Counted from the first letter of the stretch, positions 1 to 12,100 are shown. The stretch is DNA of 64,000 nucleotides from Piper betle (GCA_033002965.1 JAURVB010003418.1:1-64000); one strand, 5' to 3'. Translations and numbers: made by a program. Notes: a model not told the origin generated them from the sequence alone.

Positions 1-266
1 TACGGTTATATGAATAAATGTGGTTATGGTCCCAAATTCACACAGTAGATTTTCTTTTCTGGTATCCCATCATCCGCTTAAGAGAACCGGTGCAAAATTT
101 GGAAGATCAAAACCTAAAGAAGTGAAGAATCGTTTTGCTATTATAGATTTAGGTACGCTTCCATAATTAAATTTTGTTTTCTTGATGATTTAATCTGAAG
201 AAGATTTTATTGATGATATTTTTTATTATCTGTATAATTTGGCTAAAGTCAAAGTTTTTATCAACA
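1..266 (+). mobile_element. Ty1/copia LTR fragment, 3' part
   Basis: The segment aligns by eye with the LTR of the copia element at 15996-24832 read in the opposite orientation. Shared stretches include GATTTAGGTACGCTTC near 145 and the run around 215-266 that corresponds to the last 60 bases of the copia LTR. It ends ATCAACA, where the copia LTR ends TCTAACA. The start lies outside the window. No coding capacity is seen. Confidence 0.6.
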
Positions 267-865
267 ACTACGAACAATCTTCTCCTCGACAATGGATCTA
301 AGACAGCAACAAGCCCAAAAGGCTGGTTCCAAACAGCACAACTCAAAAGGGTTGACGGCGAGCAGGCATGGGGATCCTCTTCTAAGTGAGGGCAACAAAA
401 TTCTGATTCCAATGCTCCTCCTTGGCTTGGCTCAAAGCAGAGTCATGGTAGGGGGTTCCATACGGCGAGGCAGAGTAAGACACTACGGATTACCAAGGTG
501 ACGGAAATCCTTTCTAACTGTGAATCTCGGCTAGGATTTGTTCTTCACAATGAAAGGGATCCGATGGCAATGAAGGCGTGGCCGGAGATGGCCTGGCCTA
601 GCTGGACAAAGGTCCTCAAACTTGTGACTCTCTGTTTTTGCCTTGCTCTGATTAGCAACTTCCGGATTTTCTCCTGGCAACGACGGTGACAAACGACGTC
701 GGGACTCCATCCAGAACTAAAGATTTCTTCTCTAGCTTCACTTTGAACACCACTATAGGGTTGTTAATGGCCGGACTTCGTGGGAAAAAATCCACAAAAT
801 CCACCTCTCACTGCTGTCGCAACCTCTGTTTTCTCCTTTCTCCACAAAATCCACAAAATCGACCC
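267..865. repeat. Repeat C, copy 1, left part
   Basis: This stretch is clearly similar to 7455-8035, beginning with the shared block around ATGGATCTAAGACAGC at 292. Copy 1 is broken near 866 by a family A LTR and resumes at 4837. I recognise no domain in any frame. Short ORFs on both strands (about 60-80 residues) differ between the two copies and are not supported as genes. The class of this repeat is unknown. Confidence 0.6.
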
Positions 866-1491
866 AGACAGGAGACCAAACTATTCGCTAACTACTTGAT
901 TTAGTTAAGCTGACCCAGATATCCCCTCAGTGTCTTAAAATGGTAGTGCAAGTATATGATGCGTGAATGGGATGCTCGGGTTCAAATGTAGCCCTACATA
1001 CATGCCATGATATGCGATTGTGCACAAATAAAATAATCGTAAAAACAGGTTCGATAATAATATTTAAATAAAATAGAATGGACCGAATCTTTCCTAAAAG
1101 TGCAATAATAAATATTTATATCAATATAATTCTAAAACATGACATTTTTATTTCACTTTCTCATTCTAGTTTCGTTCCACAAGCTAAACGTTCAGAGCAT
1201 ATCGCAAAATAATCTGATACAATCTCATCATTCATACAGCTTAGAAATCATTATTCCCATTTATGATGTGAGGCAGGTTCATGTGTACAACGACTTTACT
1301 ACTCCTCCACAGTCTTGACAACGCTCAGTCCTCGAGATTCTCACCTACATATATAATATAAAACCGTCAGTAACGAGTGTTACCGGTCCAAAAAATAACT
1401 AATATTAAATTGGAATAGCAGAGCTGACCCTCTTGTTGAATAAAAATCGTATATACTTCCTCAAGAAAGTACAAGGGTAGTAATAGGAGTC

Positions 1492-1496
1492 GTCGC
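1492..1496. repeat. Target-site duplication GTCGC, left
   Basis: GTCGC here is repeated at 3101-3105, flanking the family B solo LTR. When it is removed, the family A LTR reads through continuously and matches 6590-6620. Confidence 0.8.
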
Positions 1497-3100
1497 TATA
1501 AAAACAATGATTTTTATTACAAGACTCGAACCTAAATATTATGAAATAAATATCGATAAACTAATATTGTTGGTTATCAAGTCGACAGGTCATGGTTCAA
1601 CTTAAGGTCACCTAGAAAATACCTATTCATGAATAGATGATGGGGTGTGAGAATTTAATAAAGGGGCTTATTGAACCTAGGAAATACCTATGCATGATGG
1701 GGTATGAGAATTTAATGGAGGGAATGGTTGAAGTGTATATATATGCAGGAGGAGGGGATCGTTGGGGGGGGGGGACTTTTTCCTAGCTGTCAAATTCTTC
1801 TTGCCTCCTCTCCGTCCCAAGTGACCTCCCCATTTCTACGTGAGTATTTCATCCCTCATCTTATTTGTTTCCATTAGGATTCTTGCATGCAAGGTTTGTT
1901 GGAGACGCCCTGCTAAGTTGCTAGATCTCTAGCGTCTTATGCATGGGGTTCTTGTCGACTGCTTGGTATGAACTACTGTGAGTCTTTGGGGTCAAGTGTT
2001 TGTTTTGTTGTGGGTGTGATGCTTTGCTTCATCCTTTGATTGGCAAGAATTGTTGGGATTCTTTGAATTGCTTAGTTGTTTTGTTAATGGACATGTCAGA
2101 ATGGACCTGACGGCCAATAATGGATATGTCAAAATGGACCTGACAGCCAATAATGGATATGTTAGAATGAACCTGAGAGCCAATAATATACATGTTAGAA
2201 TGGACCTAACAGCCAATAATGGACATGTCAGAATGGACCTGAGAGCCAATAATGGACATGTCAGAATGGACCTGAGAGCCAATAATGGACATGTCAGAAT
2301 GGACCTGAGAGCCAATAATGGACATGTCAGAATGGACCTGAGAGCCAATAATGGACATCTTAGAATGGACCTGACAGCCAATAATGGACATGTCAGAATG
2401 GACCTGACGGCAAATAATGGACATGTCAAAATGGACCTGACCGCCAATAATGGACATGTCAGAATGGACCTGATAGCCAATAATGGATATGTCAGAATGG
2501 ACCTGACAGCCAATAATGGACATGTCAGAATGGACCTGATAGCCAAAAATAGATATGTCAAAATGGACCTGATAGCCAATAATGGACATGTCAGAATGGA
2601 CCTGACAGCCAATAATGACTAATCTCATAATGACCTAGGAGACCACCTAATCTCAGAATGAACTGGGAGACAAACTTTTAATCTCAGAATGACCTGAGAG
2701 CCTATAGAACTATAGTGAACTTGATCCCGACATGGGTATGTAGGCTAATCAAGATTGTTTGATTTCAGCTCACTTAAGGAAGAATGAAAGTATGGTTGGT
2801 GGTTCTTTTACGAACTCAGGGTAGGAGAATGGATAATAAATTGGACTTCCTTTTATTTTCTTGTGTTATACATGTGGCTTTGGGAAACGATCCAAGACTG
2901 TGGAACTATTATTTTTATATCTTGACTAACCATAATTTACTTTGAATGAGTCATACTTATGGTTTTAATAGAAATCATATAATATATAAGTAACGCCTGG
3001 ACCGGTTAGGGCTGGTCATCACAGGGTTGGTTTGGTATAATTTCGAGTAACGCCTAGCCAGCTAGGCCCACAATATTGTGAAAAATGGCGGGTCGTTACA
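1497..3100 (+). mobile_element. Family B (chromovirus) solo LTR
   Basis: A 1604-bp unit flanked by GTCGC on both sides. It starts TATAAAAACAATG, where the intact family start is TGTAAAGATCGTG, so the first dinucleotide has mutated from TG to TA. It ends GGGTCGTTACA. Positions 1560-1880 match the family B 3' LTR at 61445-61800, including the CTATTCATGAAT block. The middle of the LTR found at about 62000-63750 is absent and a minisatellite fills this part. No internal domain or second LTR is present, hence a solo LTR. Confidence 0.85.
2085..2618 (+). repeat. 30-bp minisatellite, about 17 units
   Basis: Head-to-tail units of exactly 30 bp with core GGACATGTCAGAATGGACCT, varying at a few positions. 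Some units read GGATATGTCAAAATGG, and the ending varies between GAGAGCC and GACAGCC. Because the unit is a multiple of three and lacks stops, long open frames appear on both strands. The flanking 2619-2700 holds more diverged units of the same kind, so the array expanded from a sequence native to the family B LTR. Confidence 0.95.
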
Positions 3101-3489
3101 GTCGCCCACAAGCGACAGCATCCCTTTCCATAACTTTCTCTTTCCATAACATTCTCTTTCCTTGGCCAATCAAACTATCAAAATCATTGTCACTCATCTC
3201 AGCCCTCTACGTCCTCCATATTACTCCTGGCCCTAAGTACAGGGGCCAAGTACTCTCAGTCATGCATCTTCAATACCCTTTTTCACCACAAGCCTAGACA
3301 TGTGCTGCACAGCAGTACCCGTAAACCTCCACACTTCTCCATGTTTGAGGAACTCAAAGGTCAAATTGTCAGGATCCCTCGGGAAAGGAGTGGACGCCCA
3401 CTAGTTCCAGAGCCTGCTTTGACAAGCACACGCCCTATCTCAAGATGTGGTCATCGGTTTCCTCCATCACATCTTACTGAAAATGCAAA

Positions 3490-3492
<3 letters not shown>

Positions 3493-3533
<41 letters not shown>
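3493..3533. repeat. (TA)n microsatellite in family A LTR
   Basis: About 20 TA dinucleotides sit where other family A copies have a TATA-like promoter element (18793-18805 and 11639-11647), so this looks like expansion of the LTR TATA region. Confidence 0.95.
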
Positions 3534-3536
<3 letters not shown>

Positions 3537-4836
3537 TAGGTAGAGAATTATATAATATAGGCCCGAAGGCATCTTGTGGTGGATCTGAGTTTTTAAAACA
3601 AACTCGATGGATCTCATCCTCGAGGGTTATTAATCTAGAAGATCGATCGATTAAATGACCCGGGTAAAGTGGGATCCAATAAAATGCCACTTAACTCGTC
3701 CGCTTACCTGTAAAATAACACATGAAAGAGTATAGAAATAAAACCAAAAGTGAGTCTTAATGGACCTGGTAGAAGCTCCAAGCGTGTCCACATGCCTAGG
3801 CGGTGAGCTCCTACTCCGTACCAACACATCAAATCTAGAAGCTAACGCTAGCTAAGTGAATGATGCATCAAACTCATCATGAATATCACACATACAATGC
3901 AATCATCATCTAACAATAGTTAAACAATCAATAAAAATATCTCATCCTATTCATCCCAATTTTATTATATTTTTCTAAGTTACGTTCTAGCCAATTAGCA
4001 TGCTCAAATTTAATTTACTTAGTTAGATTACTAACTATCAATCAAGTCATGTAAATCATAAGTTCATTCACAATCAGACATTTATAATAATAGTTAATCA
4101 TTCCTAACATGTTGTACTAATAATTATAAATTTTAAATAATTAAATCAGATAAAAGTCTATACTTAATCGTAGGTCACACAATGACGGCGACAAGGTTGT
4201 GGCTGGCTCGAGTGAGGATTGTGGGGAAGAGGGAAGGTAGAAAAGAAGAAGGAAGTTGAGTGAGAAAGATGATGGTGACTGAATGACAAAAGTGTGAAAT
4301 ATATAGATGCCAGAGAAAAATGAATGGTTGTCTAAGAAAATGAGTGGTTGTTTAGAAAAGCAAATTGCGTTTAGAAAAATAAATGGTCCTTTAGAAAAAT
4401 GAATGGTCATTTAGTACAATGAATGGTCCATTTCGTAATTAAACTTGACTTGACTCTAACTCAAGTCAAAAATAATACTAACTCATAAAAAAAATCCATA
4501 AAATATAATACACATCAATGACATGCTCTATAACTAATAACCCACCCAAATTACTTGTAGCGCATCCTAATATGTTATTTGGCCCAAAAATAATTCTATA
4601 ATTTAATTAAATAAATCAAGAAAAATCTAGCATACTATCATACATTCTGATAACTTATTTTACTGTTGTCTTACTGGCATTATCATCATATACTTGGGCA
4701 CACATGATTTTCATGGTTCACAACACAAGATCGACCTCGGCTCGGTACGCATGTTTTAAAATTGACTAGACTGAAAATAACAGTCGAACAGACCGGTTCA
4801 GACTATGAAACTCTGACTCGAATCACGGGTTTTACA

Positions 4837-5210
4837 TGTACGACGAGGACGCAGCTTTAGAAAGACAGTGACATCTTTTTCAGAAAGGGAGACGGGGAGA
4901 TGAAACCTCGTTCATTCTTTCTCTTCTTTGCAACAATAAACATGAGCCTTCTTTTTCTCTGAAAAATTTTCGCCCCCTTCCTCAACAATTAGACTTGATT
5001 TTTTATAGACGTTGAGAGCCCTTCTATTCTGTCCATACCAGCATGGAATCATGGTCTGCTCAATTTTTTCACAAATTTGCTTTTGTAGTTTCAAAACATC
5101 ACAAATATCCTCCGGTAGATTTGGAACAACAAAGATCTTATCCACAAAATCTCTCAAAACTTATCCACGTGAATGGATAAGTTTAAATCTATGCAAACAT
5201 TAGCCCTCTG
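4837..5210. repeat. Repeat C, copy 1, right part
   Basis: Similar over its whole length to 9140-9486 of copy 2, for example the block around AATAAACATGA at 4937 and 9230 and the shared ending TAAGTTTAAATCTATGCAAA. Together with 267-865 it shows that the family A LTR landed inside repeat C and that part of C was lost at the junction. Confidence 0.65.
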
Positions 5211-5329
5211 GTTCGGTGAATATCTTTCTTCGAAGAGTAGCGATTGATCCGTTTGGAATATCTTTGCGCCGCTACAATATAAATTTGTTATTTTTTTTGT
5301 ATTTCCACCATATGACACTCTCCACCTTT

Positions 5330-5847
5330 CTCGTCATTTCTTCCTGATACATCATGGTGGGTGCAAGACAGTTCTTCTCTAAGTCACTCGCTTCTTTTTT
5401 TTCTTGCTATGTATAGTGTACATCAATCCATCTGTGCACCATTTAGGCTTCATTCAATGGGGTGTGACCGCATGTCATAGGGTCTCACCATATTTTTAAG
5501 TATCTTGCATTCTTCAAACCAAACGGCGTGACCGTATAGTAATAGATTCCAACATACGTGTAGAAAGCTGTCTTTTCTTCATATTCGGCTACCTTAAAAA
5601 TCTAATTGTAGCCACTAAATCCATCCATGAAAGAAAACATCTAACAACCAACTACATTGTCAAATAAAATATCAGATATTGATAAAAGAAATGTATCCTG
5701 GGGACATGCTTTGTTGAGATCTCGAAAGCCCACGCAAATCCTCATCTTACCATTCTTCTTCTTTACCAGGACAACATTTGCCAACCATTCTGGGTAGTTG
5801 ACTTCACAAATGAAGTTTACCTTCTTCAACTTCTTTATTTTTATTGC
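5330..5847 (-). pseudogene. Ty3/gypsy reverse transcriptase remnant (Tat/Ogre-like)
   Basis: Read on the minus strand from 5847, the frame shows the RT signature YPEWLANVVLVKKKNGKMR, then DLNKACP. After a stop and a frame change come FSFMDGFSGYN and PFGLKNA, all typical of plant Tat-lineage Ty3/gypsy reverse transcriptases. There are in-frame stops (for example after FSGYN) and the catalytic YxDD part is not found. The upstream side is cut exactly at 5848 by a family A LTR. About 120 bases to the left (5211-5329) show nothing recognisable. This is a dead fragment; the family call is firm, the lineage less so. Confidence 0.85.
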
Positions 5848-6850
5848 TGTAACACCCTGTTTCAGCTCACCCGTGAACCGACATAGAAATGTCACCGGCA
5901 ACTGAACCATTCGCTAATCTACTGGATTTGGTTAAGCCAACCTGGATCTACCTTCAACATCTTAAGATGGAGATATGACATGCAAAACATGGATGGAATA
6001 ATTGGGTTCTAACCCAATCCTACATGCATGCCATGACGTGCAAACAAAAACAAAACAAAAACAATAAATGATAAAATCCAAAGGAAAATATCTATTTCTA
6101 TAGAAAAATGGACAAAGTTTCCTTTAAAAGTATAATAAGGGCCAACCTATCCACAACAGGGATATATAATATATATATTGCTATCAAAATAATATAAAAC
6201 ATGACAATCTATCATGGCATTCAGTTATCATCACTTTCGTGTTCACCTGAGCCGAGTCTGAGCTCCAAGGCTCCCTATTCATTCACATTTATCTATTCGT
6301 TTTATAGGCAGTTTATCAAGGCATAACACAACATGATTATCATACGCACAGCATCAACACACCATCATTATACATTACACACAGCAGGTACATGTGTGTG
6401 CGGTTCCATGCTGCTCCTCCGCAGTCCCGACAGTGCTCATCCTTTGTACTTCTCACCTACATAAATATAGAAAACCGTCAGTAACTAGTGTTACAGGTCT
6501 AGAAAATAACTAATATCAATCTGACACAGGAAAGCTAACCCTCCTGTTGAATAAAAATCTCATATACTTCCTCAAGAACTCTCACAAGGGTAGTAATGGG
6601 AGTCGTTGTCCTCGGGCAACAACACCCCCTTTCCATATCTTTCTCTTCCATAACATTCTCTTTCCTTGGCCATTTAAACTATCCCTTTGCGAGGGAAAAC
6701 CATTCTCTTTCATCTCAGCCCTCTACATCCTTTGTATTACTCCTGGGCCTGAGTACAGGGGCTGAGTACTCTCAGATATGCGCCTTTAATACCCTTTTAT
6801 GCCACAAGACTAGACATGCGCTGCACAGCAGTTTAGGTAAACCTTCGGAC
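5848..6850 (-). mobile_element. Family A LTR, inverted, truncated
   Basis: It starts TGTAACACCCTG at 5848, which is the reverse complement of a family A 3' end, and runs parallel to 900-1496 and 3106-3310 of the copy above. Homology fades near 6850, so the 5' half of the LTR is missing. It sits inside the RT remnant. A left flank of ATTGC (5843-5847) would be the target duplication, but no partner is visible because the other end is lost. The conserved hairpin is at about 6479-6497, with one mismatch in the stem. Confidence 0.8.
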
Positions 6851-7469
6851 AATGATATAATATCCAACTTCACGCGAAATAACACACTAGAAAATCTTGC
6901 GCCGTAATTCACGTTGAATCAACTTGGACCAAACGAGTCGAATTGGTTCGCCTTATTGGAGAGTCTACGGATCCGTGCTTTAAGTGGTCGGGCAATAATC
7001 ATGAACCTCCAATGTGGGGCTGAACCGGCATGCAAAAATGGGTCGCCTGTTCCGACCCTATCAAGCCCAAGGCAATAAACGGGTCCAAGCTCTTCGTCTA
7101 TTCTCTGTTTCTCTCGCTTCTTCCTCTTTTCTGTTTCTTCTGACTTCTTCCTCTTCTCTGTTTCTTAGCAACAACCCCGCCAGCATGTGGGTTTCTTCTC
7201 CGGCGGCAAAGACAAAGTCCCAGAAACTGACCAACGTAGGATCCGAGAGTATACAATGATTGGAAGCTGGACTCTGGTATTCAATCAGTAACGACAAGGC
7301 AACAACATAGCAGCAAGAAGTCCTCGCCGGTAGCAAAGGTGTAAATTTTTATCCAGACAAGCCCGGGTCGCCGGAAACGGCAAGCGAAGGCTCCTCCTCG
7401 CTTGTCCGATCAGTTCCGGCGGGATGCAAAGCAGAACAGAGCTCTAAATAGAAGCTACAACCTATCTTC
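6851..7469. other. Unassigned spacer between family A and repeat C
   Basis: No domain, RNA gene or terminal repeat recognised. A pyrimidine-rich CTTCTTCCTCTT tract lies at 7105-7165. It may be the left part of repeat C that copy 1 has lost, but there is no second copy in the window to compare. Confidence 0.4.
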
Positions 7470-9486
7470 TCCCCGATAATGGATCCAAGACAGCAACAAG
7501 CCCAGAGGGCTGGCTTCAAACAGAACAACTCAAAAGGGTTGACGGGGAAAAGGGACGGGAACCCTCTCCTCGGTGAGGGCAGTGGAATTCCGATTCCAAT
7601 GATCCTCCTTAGCTTGGCTCAAAGCAGAGTCCTGGCAGAGGATTCCATACGGCGCGGCAGAGTAAGACACAGCGGATTTCCAACGTAATGGCAATCCTTT
7701 CCGACGGTGAATCTCGAATAGGATTTGTTCTTGACAATGAAAGGGATCCAATGGTAATGAAGGCATGGCCGGAGATGGCCTGACCTAGCTGGACAAACGT
7801 TCTCAAACTTGTGACTCTCTGTTTTTGCCTTGCTCCGATCAGAAACTTCCTGATGTTTTCCCGGCGACGGCGATGACGAACTCCGGCGGGACTCCACCCA
7901 GAACTGAAGATTACTTCTCTAGCTTCACTTTGGACACCACGTTGGAGTTAGAGGTGGCTGGAGTTGGTCTGACAACATCAACAAAATCCACCTCTCGCTG
8001 CTGTCGGAACCTCTGTTTTCTCTCTTCTCCAGTGGGGTGTTTGGTGGCGGTTTCCCGGCGATGGTGGGCTTCAACGGCGTCGGGGAAAGGCTTTTTCTCG
8101 GATACTGTCGTAAGGGCTTTACGCTGTTGACCTTGGACTGGTCCAATGCGGCTGGAGTTGTTCGGAAAAGTCGTCGGAAAATTGGATGTCGAACCTGCAA
8201 AACAGAAATGTTATCCTCTTCTTCGTTGCCGGCTGGTTTGGGCACTGCTTTGGCCGGCGGCATGGCTTTGACGGAGGCAGAGATATGACCTGATGAGGCG
8301 GCAAACCTCGACAATGTATCCAAGACAGCAATACGCCGAGAGGGCTAGGCTCCAAACAGCACAACTCCAGAGGCTTGACGTCGAGCAGGGACGGTGGTCC
8401 TCTCCTCGGTGGGGGCAGCAACAAAACTCCGACGAACAAAGTGGTAGCAGGTCTCCTTCACAGCGACAAGGCCACAAGACAATGTCAAGGCAAAACTCTG
8501 GCTTGGTAACTGCGGTGGGAAGGTGGCAAGCTTGGCTCTTTGGCGGAAAGGTGACTCCTTGACAGCATTCTTCAGTACTTTGGCCGGCGGCGTGGCTTTG
8601 ACGGAGGAAGAGAGATGACCTGATGAGGCAGCAAACCTCGACAATGTATCCAAGACAGATATACGCAGAGAGGGATAGGCTCCAAACAGCACAACTCCAG
8701 AGGGTTGACGTCGAGCAGGGACGGTGGTCCTCTCCTCGGTGAGGGCAGCAACAAAACTCTGACGAACAAAGTGGTAGCAGGTCTCCTTCACAGCGACAAG
8801 GCCACAACACAATGTCAAGTAAAACTCTAGCATGGTAACTGCGGTGGGAAGGTGGCAAGCTTGGCTCTTTGGCGGAAAGGTGACTCCTTGACAGCATTTC
8901 TCACCGGGACGGCAAGGCAATGAGCAGCTAGGCAACGAACGGCCATCGTGAGGCGCCGCCAATTCTCCTGGTCAGCATTTCACGTTCCCGGGCAGGTGGT
9001 GATGAAGAGTTTGGCTCCGTCGTTTTACTCAGCAGTGACAAAGTAAGGCGTCAGCGGCTCTGTGCAGCAACATTCCCCAACTCAAGTGATGCAGCAACTC
9101 GTCCTCTCTCGGCAAGAACCTCCTGTAGGGTAACGCCCAGGTACTACGGGGAAGCAGCTTTCTCCGTTCTTTCGTGACAGTGGCCTCTTTTTCACGTGAG
9201 AGCGTTCATTATTTCTCTTCTTTCCAGAATAAACATGAACTTTCTTTTCCTCAAAAATAATTTTTTCGGTCTTCAATAAGTACACATTAATTTTTTATAG
9301 ACGATCAAAACTCTCTTAAACTCTCTTGTTCTTACAGCGTAGAATCATCGCCGATTCAATTTTTTTTACAAATTTCCTTTAATAATTTTAAAACACTACA
9401 AATATCTTTTGATAGATTTGAAACAGCAAAAATTTTATCTTTATAATCTCTTAGAACTTATCCAAATAAGTTTAAATCTATGCAAA
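7470..9486. repeat. Repeat C, copy 2
   Basis: The more complete copy of repeat C, about 2 kb, joined on the right to a family D LTR. Its left 570 bases match 286-865 and its right 340 bases match 4837-5210. It holds a 330-bp tandem duplication (8246-8905). A related third unit starts at 7479. Long minus-strand open frames (for example 8211-8897) arise from the duplicated unit and show no known domain. The class is unknown; it could be a non-autonomous element or the non-coding interior of a gypsy element. Confidence 0.6.
8246..8905. repeat. 330-bp tandem duplication in repeat C
   Basis: The block at about 8250-8575 is repeated with few changes at about 8580-8905. For example TGATGAGGCGGCAAACCTCG at 8291 recurs as TGATGAGGCAGCAAACCTCG at 8621, an offset of 330. 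High similarity suggests a recent duplication. Confidence 0.9.
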
Positions 9487-10259
9487 TTATAAACATGAAT
9501 AAAAATAATATCTATAAATATATACATTATCAACAATAATAATTAATTACATAATCATTCATCACAGTAAACAAATATATAAATAATAAGAAATAAATAA
9601 TTATGAATAAATAAATAAAAATAATAATTAATAAATAAAGAAAAATAATCATAACATCCAACCATGCTAAACAATATAAATATGCATCTAAACTAATATA
9701 AGGGCTCTCGAGTTATTAAAAACGGTTGAGAAATGGTTGAAAATAGGCTAAACCAAATCGAACTGAGCTGAACCAGACCAAGTGGAATGGCTGAACCTGT
9801 AAAACCCGCGACTCGAGTCAGGGTTTTATAGTTGCTAGCCGGTCGGTTTGACCGTAGTTCGAATTGGTTCAGCTTTCAGAACACGTGTGCGGGGCCGAGT
9901 CCGACCGTGCGCACGTGCTATGAGGGTTTATGTATACCCAAGTATCGAAGATGGCGTCAGATACGCATCAGCAGACTGAGTTATCAGTAGATATGAGAGT
10001 ATACAGTTGATGTTTTTATTTTATTTTATTTTTTATGTTGTGACCGTAGAATTTATTAGGCCGAATAACGCATTAGGACGCGTTAGATGGTATGCGGGTG
10101 GGTTATTAGTTATACGACATGTCATTGGATGTTGTGATATTTTGTTTGATTTTATGGGATTTTTCCCAATTTTTTTAGATTTTTCTAGGATTTATTCCGA
10201 GTCGGTTATCATTCTTGACTCGAGCCGGTGTCGAGTCAAGTCTTATTTACAACCTTGCC

Positions 10260-10830
10260 ACCCCTTTTACTATTCATCTTTCTTCCCCCCCGACCCATGT
10301 TTTCACCGCCACCACCTTCGGATTTTGCCGCCGCCACCGACGCCAGACCGCCGTCGATCGACGCCGCCCAGCCCGGCCGTGCCGTCGCCTTGCCGCCTCG
10401 ACCACGCCCGGCCACCGTCAGCCGCCGTGACTGCCGGAAATCGCCTCGATTGTTCCTCCGTTCCCGACGCGGTTTCGCCGCCGTCTGCGCCGGACCGCCG
10501 CCGCCGTGACGTCGGAGCTCCTCCCCTCGACCTCCCCTACCTTTCCCCTCTGATTTGCGCCGCCGTCGAGGGTCGGCCGTGGGTCTGATCGGAGCGGCCG
10601 ACCGCCCCGACCGCACTCGACGCCGCCGTTGGCGGCCATCGCCGCCGCGGCTGTCCTTCTCGTCACCGCCATTGGATTCAGCTCACCGAGGCGGTGCTAA
10701 CCCCTACCCCCGATTGCCTCGCCGGAGCAGTCACCGGAAAACCATCGGAGCTGCCGGAAACCGCCGGCATAGTCGCCGGAAAATCGCCGCCTTCGTCCGT
10801 CGGCACCGATTTCAGCGCCGATCGCGAGGT
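10260..10830. other. GC-rich island of the family A LTR
   Basis: A sharply GC-rich block dominated by CGCCGCC and GCCGGAAA motifs inside an AT-rich LTR. Corresponding islands lie at 17440-18130 and about 41490-41900 (inverted). Open frames of 70-190 residues occur on both strands, low-complexity and not conserved in frame between copies, so I do not call genes. Confidence 0.8.
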
Positions 10831-11638
10831 GGTTCTTCCTTCTTATTTTTTAGAATAATTACATACTTATTGTGGTCATAGTAGCATATTAGAATTAATT
10901 TTATTAACTTCATGCTTTTAGTTTAATTAATCATGATTATGATAAACATATGATGATTAGGGTAAATTGTGTTGGATGATGTGAATGCTTAGTAATGAAA
11001 TTGTTAGTAAACCATTGTATAGTTAATTAAATGCTTGTTAACTAGTTAATTTATGAATATGTATAAATTAGGTTTTTGCATACTAATATTAAGTTAAACA
11101 GATTAAATTGATTAAACCATTGTCACCTAATTAGAATAGGTATGCTTTGAAATTGGAATTAAAAGTGCTAGGTAATAAGTAACATATGAAATGATAAAAT
11201 TATTAACTTGCTAGACAATTAGAGATTTAGTGTGATTGTCGAAATGATTATCATGTTTGATTAGATGATTGTATGCATGTGGATATATTAGTTATATAGG
11301 TGTGCATCATATATGTACGGGCGTAGTAATTAGTTATGTTCATGTAGGTTCGTTGCAGGAGCTCGCCGTCTAGGCACGAGACTGCGCTTGGAGCTTCTGA
11401 CAGGTCCGTTAGGACACGCTTCTCAGGTTTTATCGCTTCATTCTATCGCTGATTTGATTTATTGATCGTAGGACGTGTCAGGTGGATGATTTATTGGACC
11501 CCACCTAACACGGGTCACCTGGTCGATGTTTTTCGGAATTAATAACCCTCGAGGATGAGATCCCTCGAGTTTGTTTTCGAAAATAAGATCCACCTCAAGT
11601 TGCCTTCGGGCCTATTATAATAAATCCCGACCCAGCCC

Positions 11639-11647
11639 TATAAATAG
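11639..11647 (+). promoter_or_regulatory. Candidate LTR TATA box
   Basis: TATAAATAG lies about 1240 bases before the LTR end, after the conserved GAGGATGAGATCCCTCGAG block. The equivalent site in the copy at 16978 is a TATATATATATAG. The position is compatible with the LTR promoter, but no transcript evidence is available. Confidence 0.55.
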
Positions 11648-12100
11648 TTTTATCGAGTTTTCAGTGAGACAAGAGAAGATGAGTCGACTGCACGTACCAT
11701 GAGCGGATGCCGTGCCAGTCAAAGCGGGCTCTGGATTAGTGCCAGCGGACTGTTCCATTCCCGAGGGATCCTGACAACTCCGCGTTTGAGTTCCTCACAC
11801 CCGGAGGACGCGGAGGTTTACGGGTACTGTTTAGTACAGCGCATGTCCGGACTTGTGGTTCAAAGGGTACTAAAGGCGACTGCCTGAGAGTGCTCGGCCT
11901 ACGTGCTCAAGGCCAGGAGTAATATGGAGGTTCGGAGAGGGCTTAGGATAAAAGTTTTACGTGAAGTACTGAAAAGAAGTGTCGTGAGCGGCACAGTACC
12001 AGCTAGATGGGGATGCTGTTGAGTCAGCTGCTCGACGGCTCCTTTGTAGTTGCCCTTATGAGAGTTCTTGAGGAAGACATATATATGGATGTTTGCTTTC

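Larger units (their letters stand above)
866..4836 (-). mobile_element. Family A LTR, inverted, split by a family B solo LTR
   Basis: Read on the minus strand this is a family A LTR. The start is exact on the plus strand at 4836 (reverse complement TGTAAAACCCGTG). The other end is eroded: the last 60 or so bases up to TGTAACACC, seen at 5848 in the next copy, are missing. The LTR is interrupted at 1497-3100 by a family B solo LTR. It contains the usual TATA-rich stretch, here grown into a (TA)n run at 3493-3533, and the conserved hairpin at about 1368-1386. It is older than the copies at 16978 and 40003, being more diverged. Confidence 0.75.

Noticed and set aside
2085..2618. Regular direct repeats that could be taken for a CRISPR array or a repeat protein gene
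   Set aside because: There are no spacers, the units are contiguous, the host is a plant, and open frames exist on both strands only because the unit is 30 bp without stops.
3451..3690. Frames through (TA)n runs giving IYIYIY proteins (also 37518-37958)
   Set aside because: Microsatellite translation artefacts.
8211..8962. Minus-strand frames of 205-228 residues in repeat C
   Set aside because: They consist of the 330-bp duplication read twice in different frames and match no family I know. The other copy of repeat C does not preserve them.
10007..10881. Proline/arginine-rich open frames of up to 190 residues in GC-rich blocks (also 17388-17880, 37626-38163, 39448-40114)
   Set aside because: Several overlapping frames on both strands, low complexity, no domain, inside LTRs and not conserved in frame between copies. 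GC-rich DNA simply has few stops.
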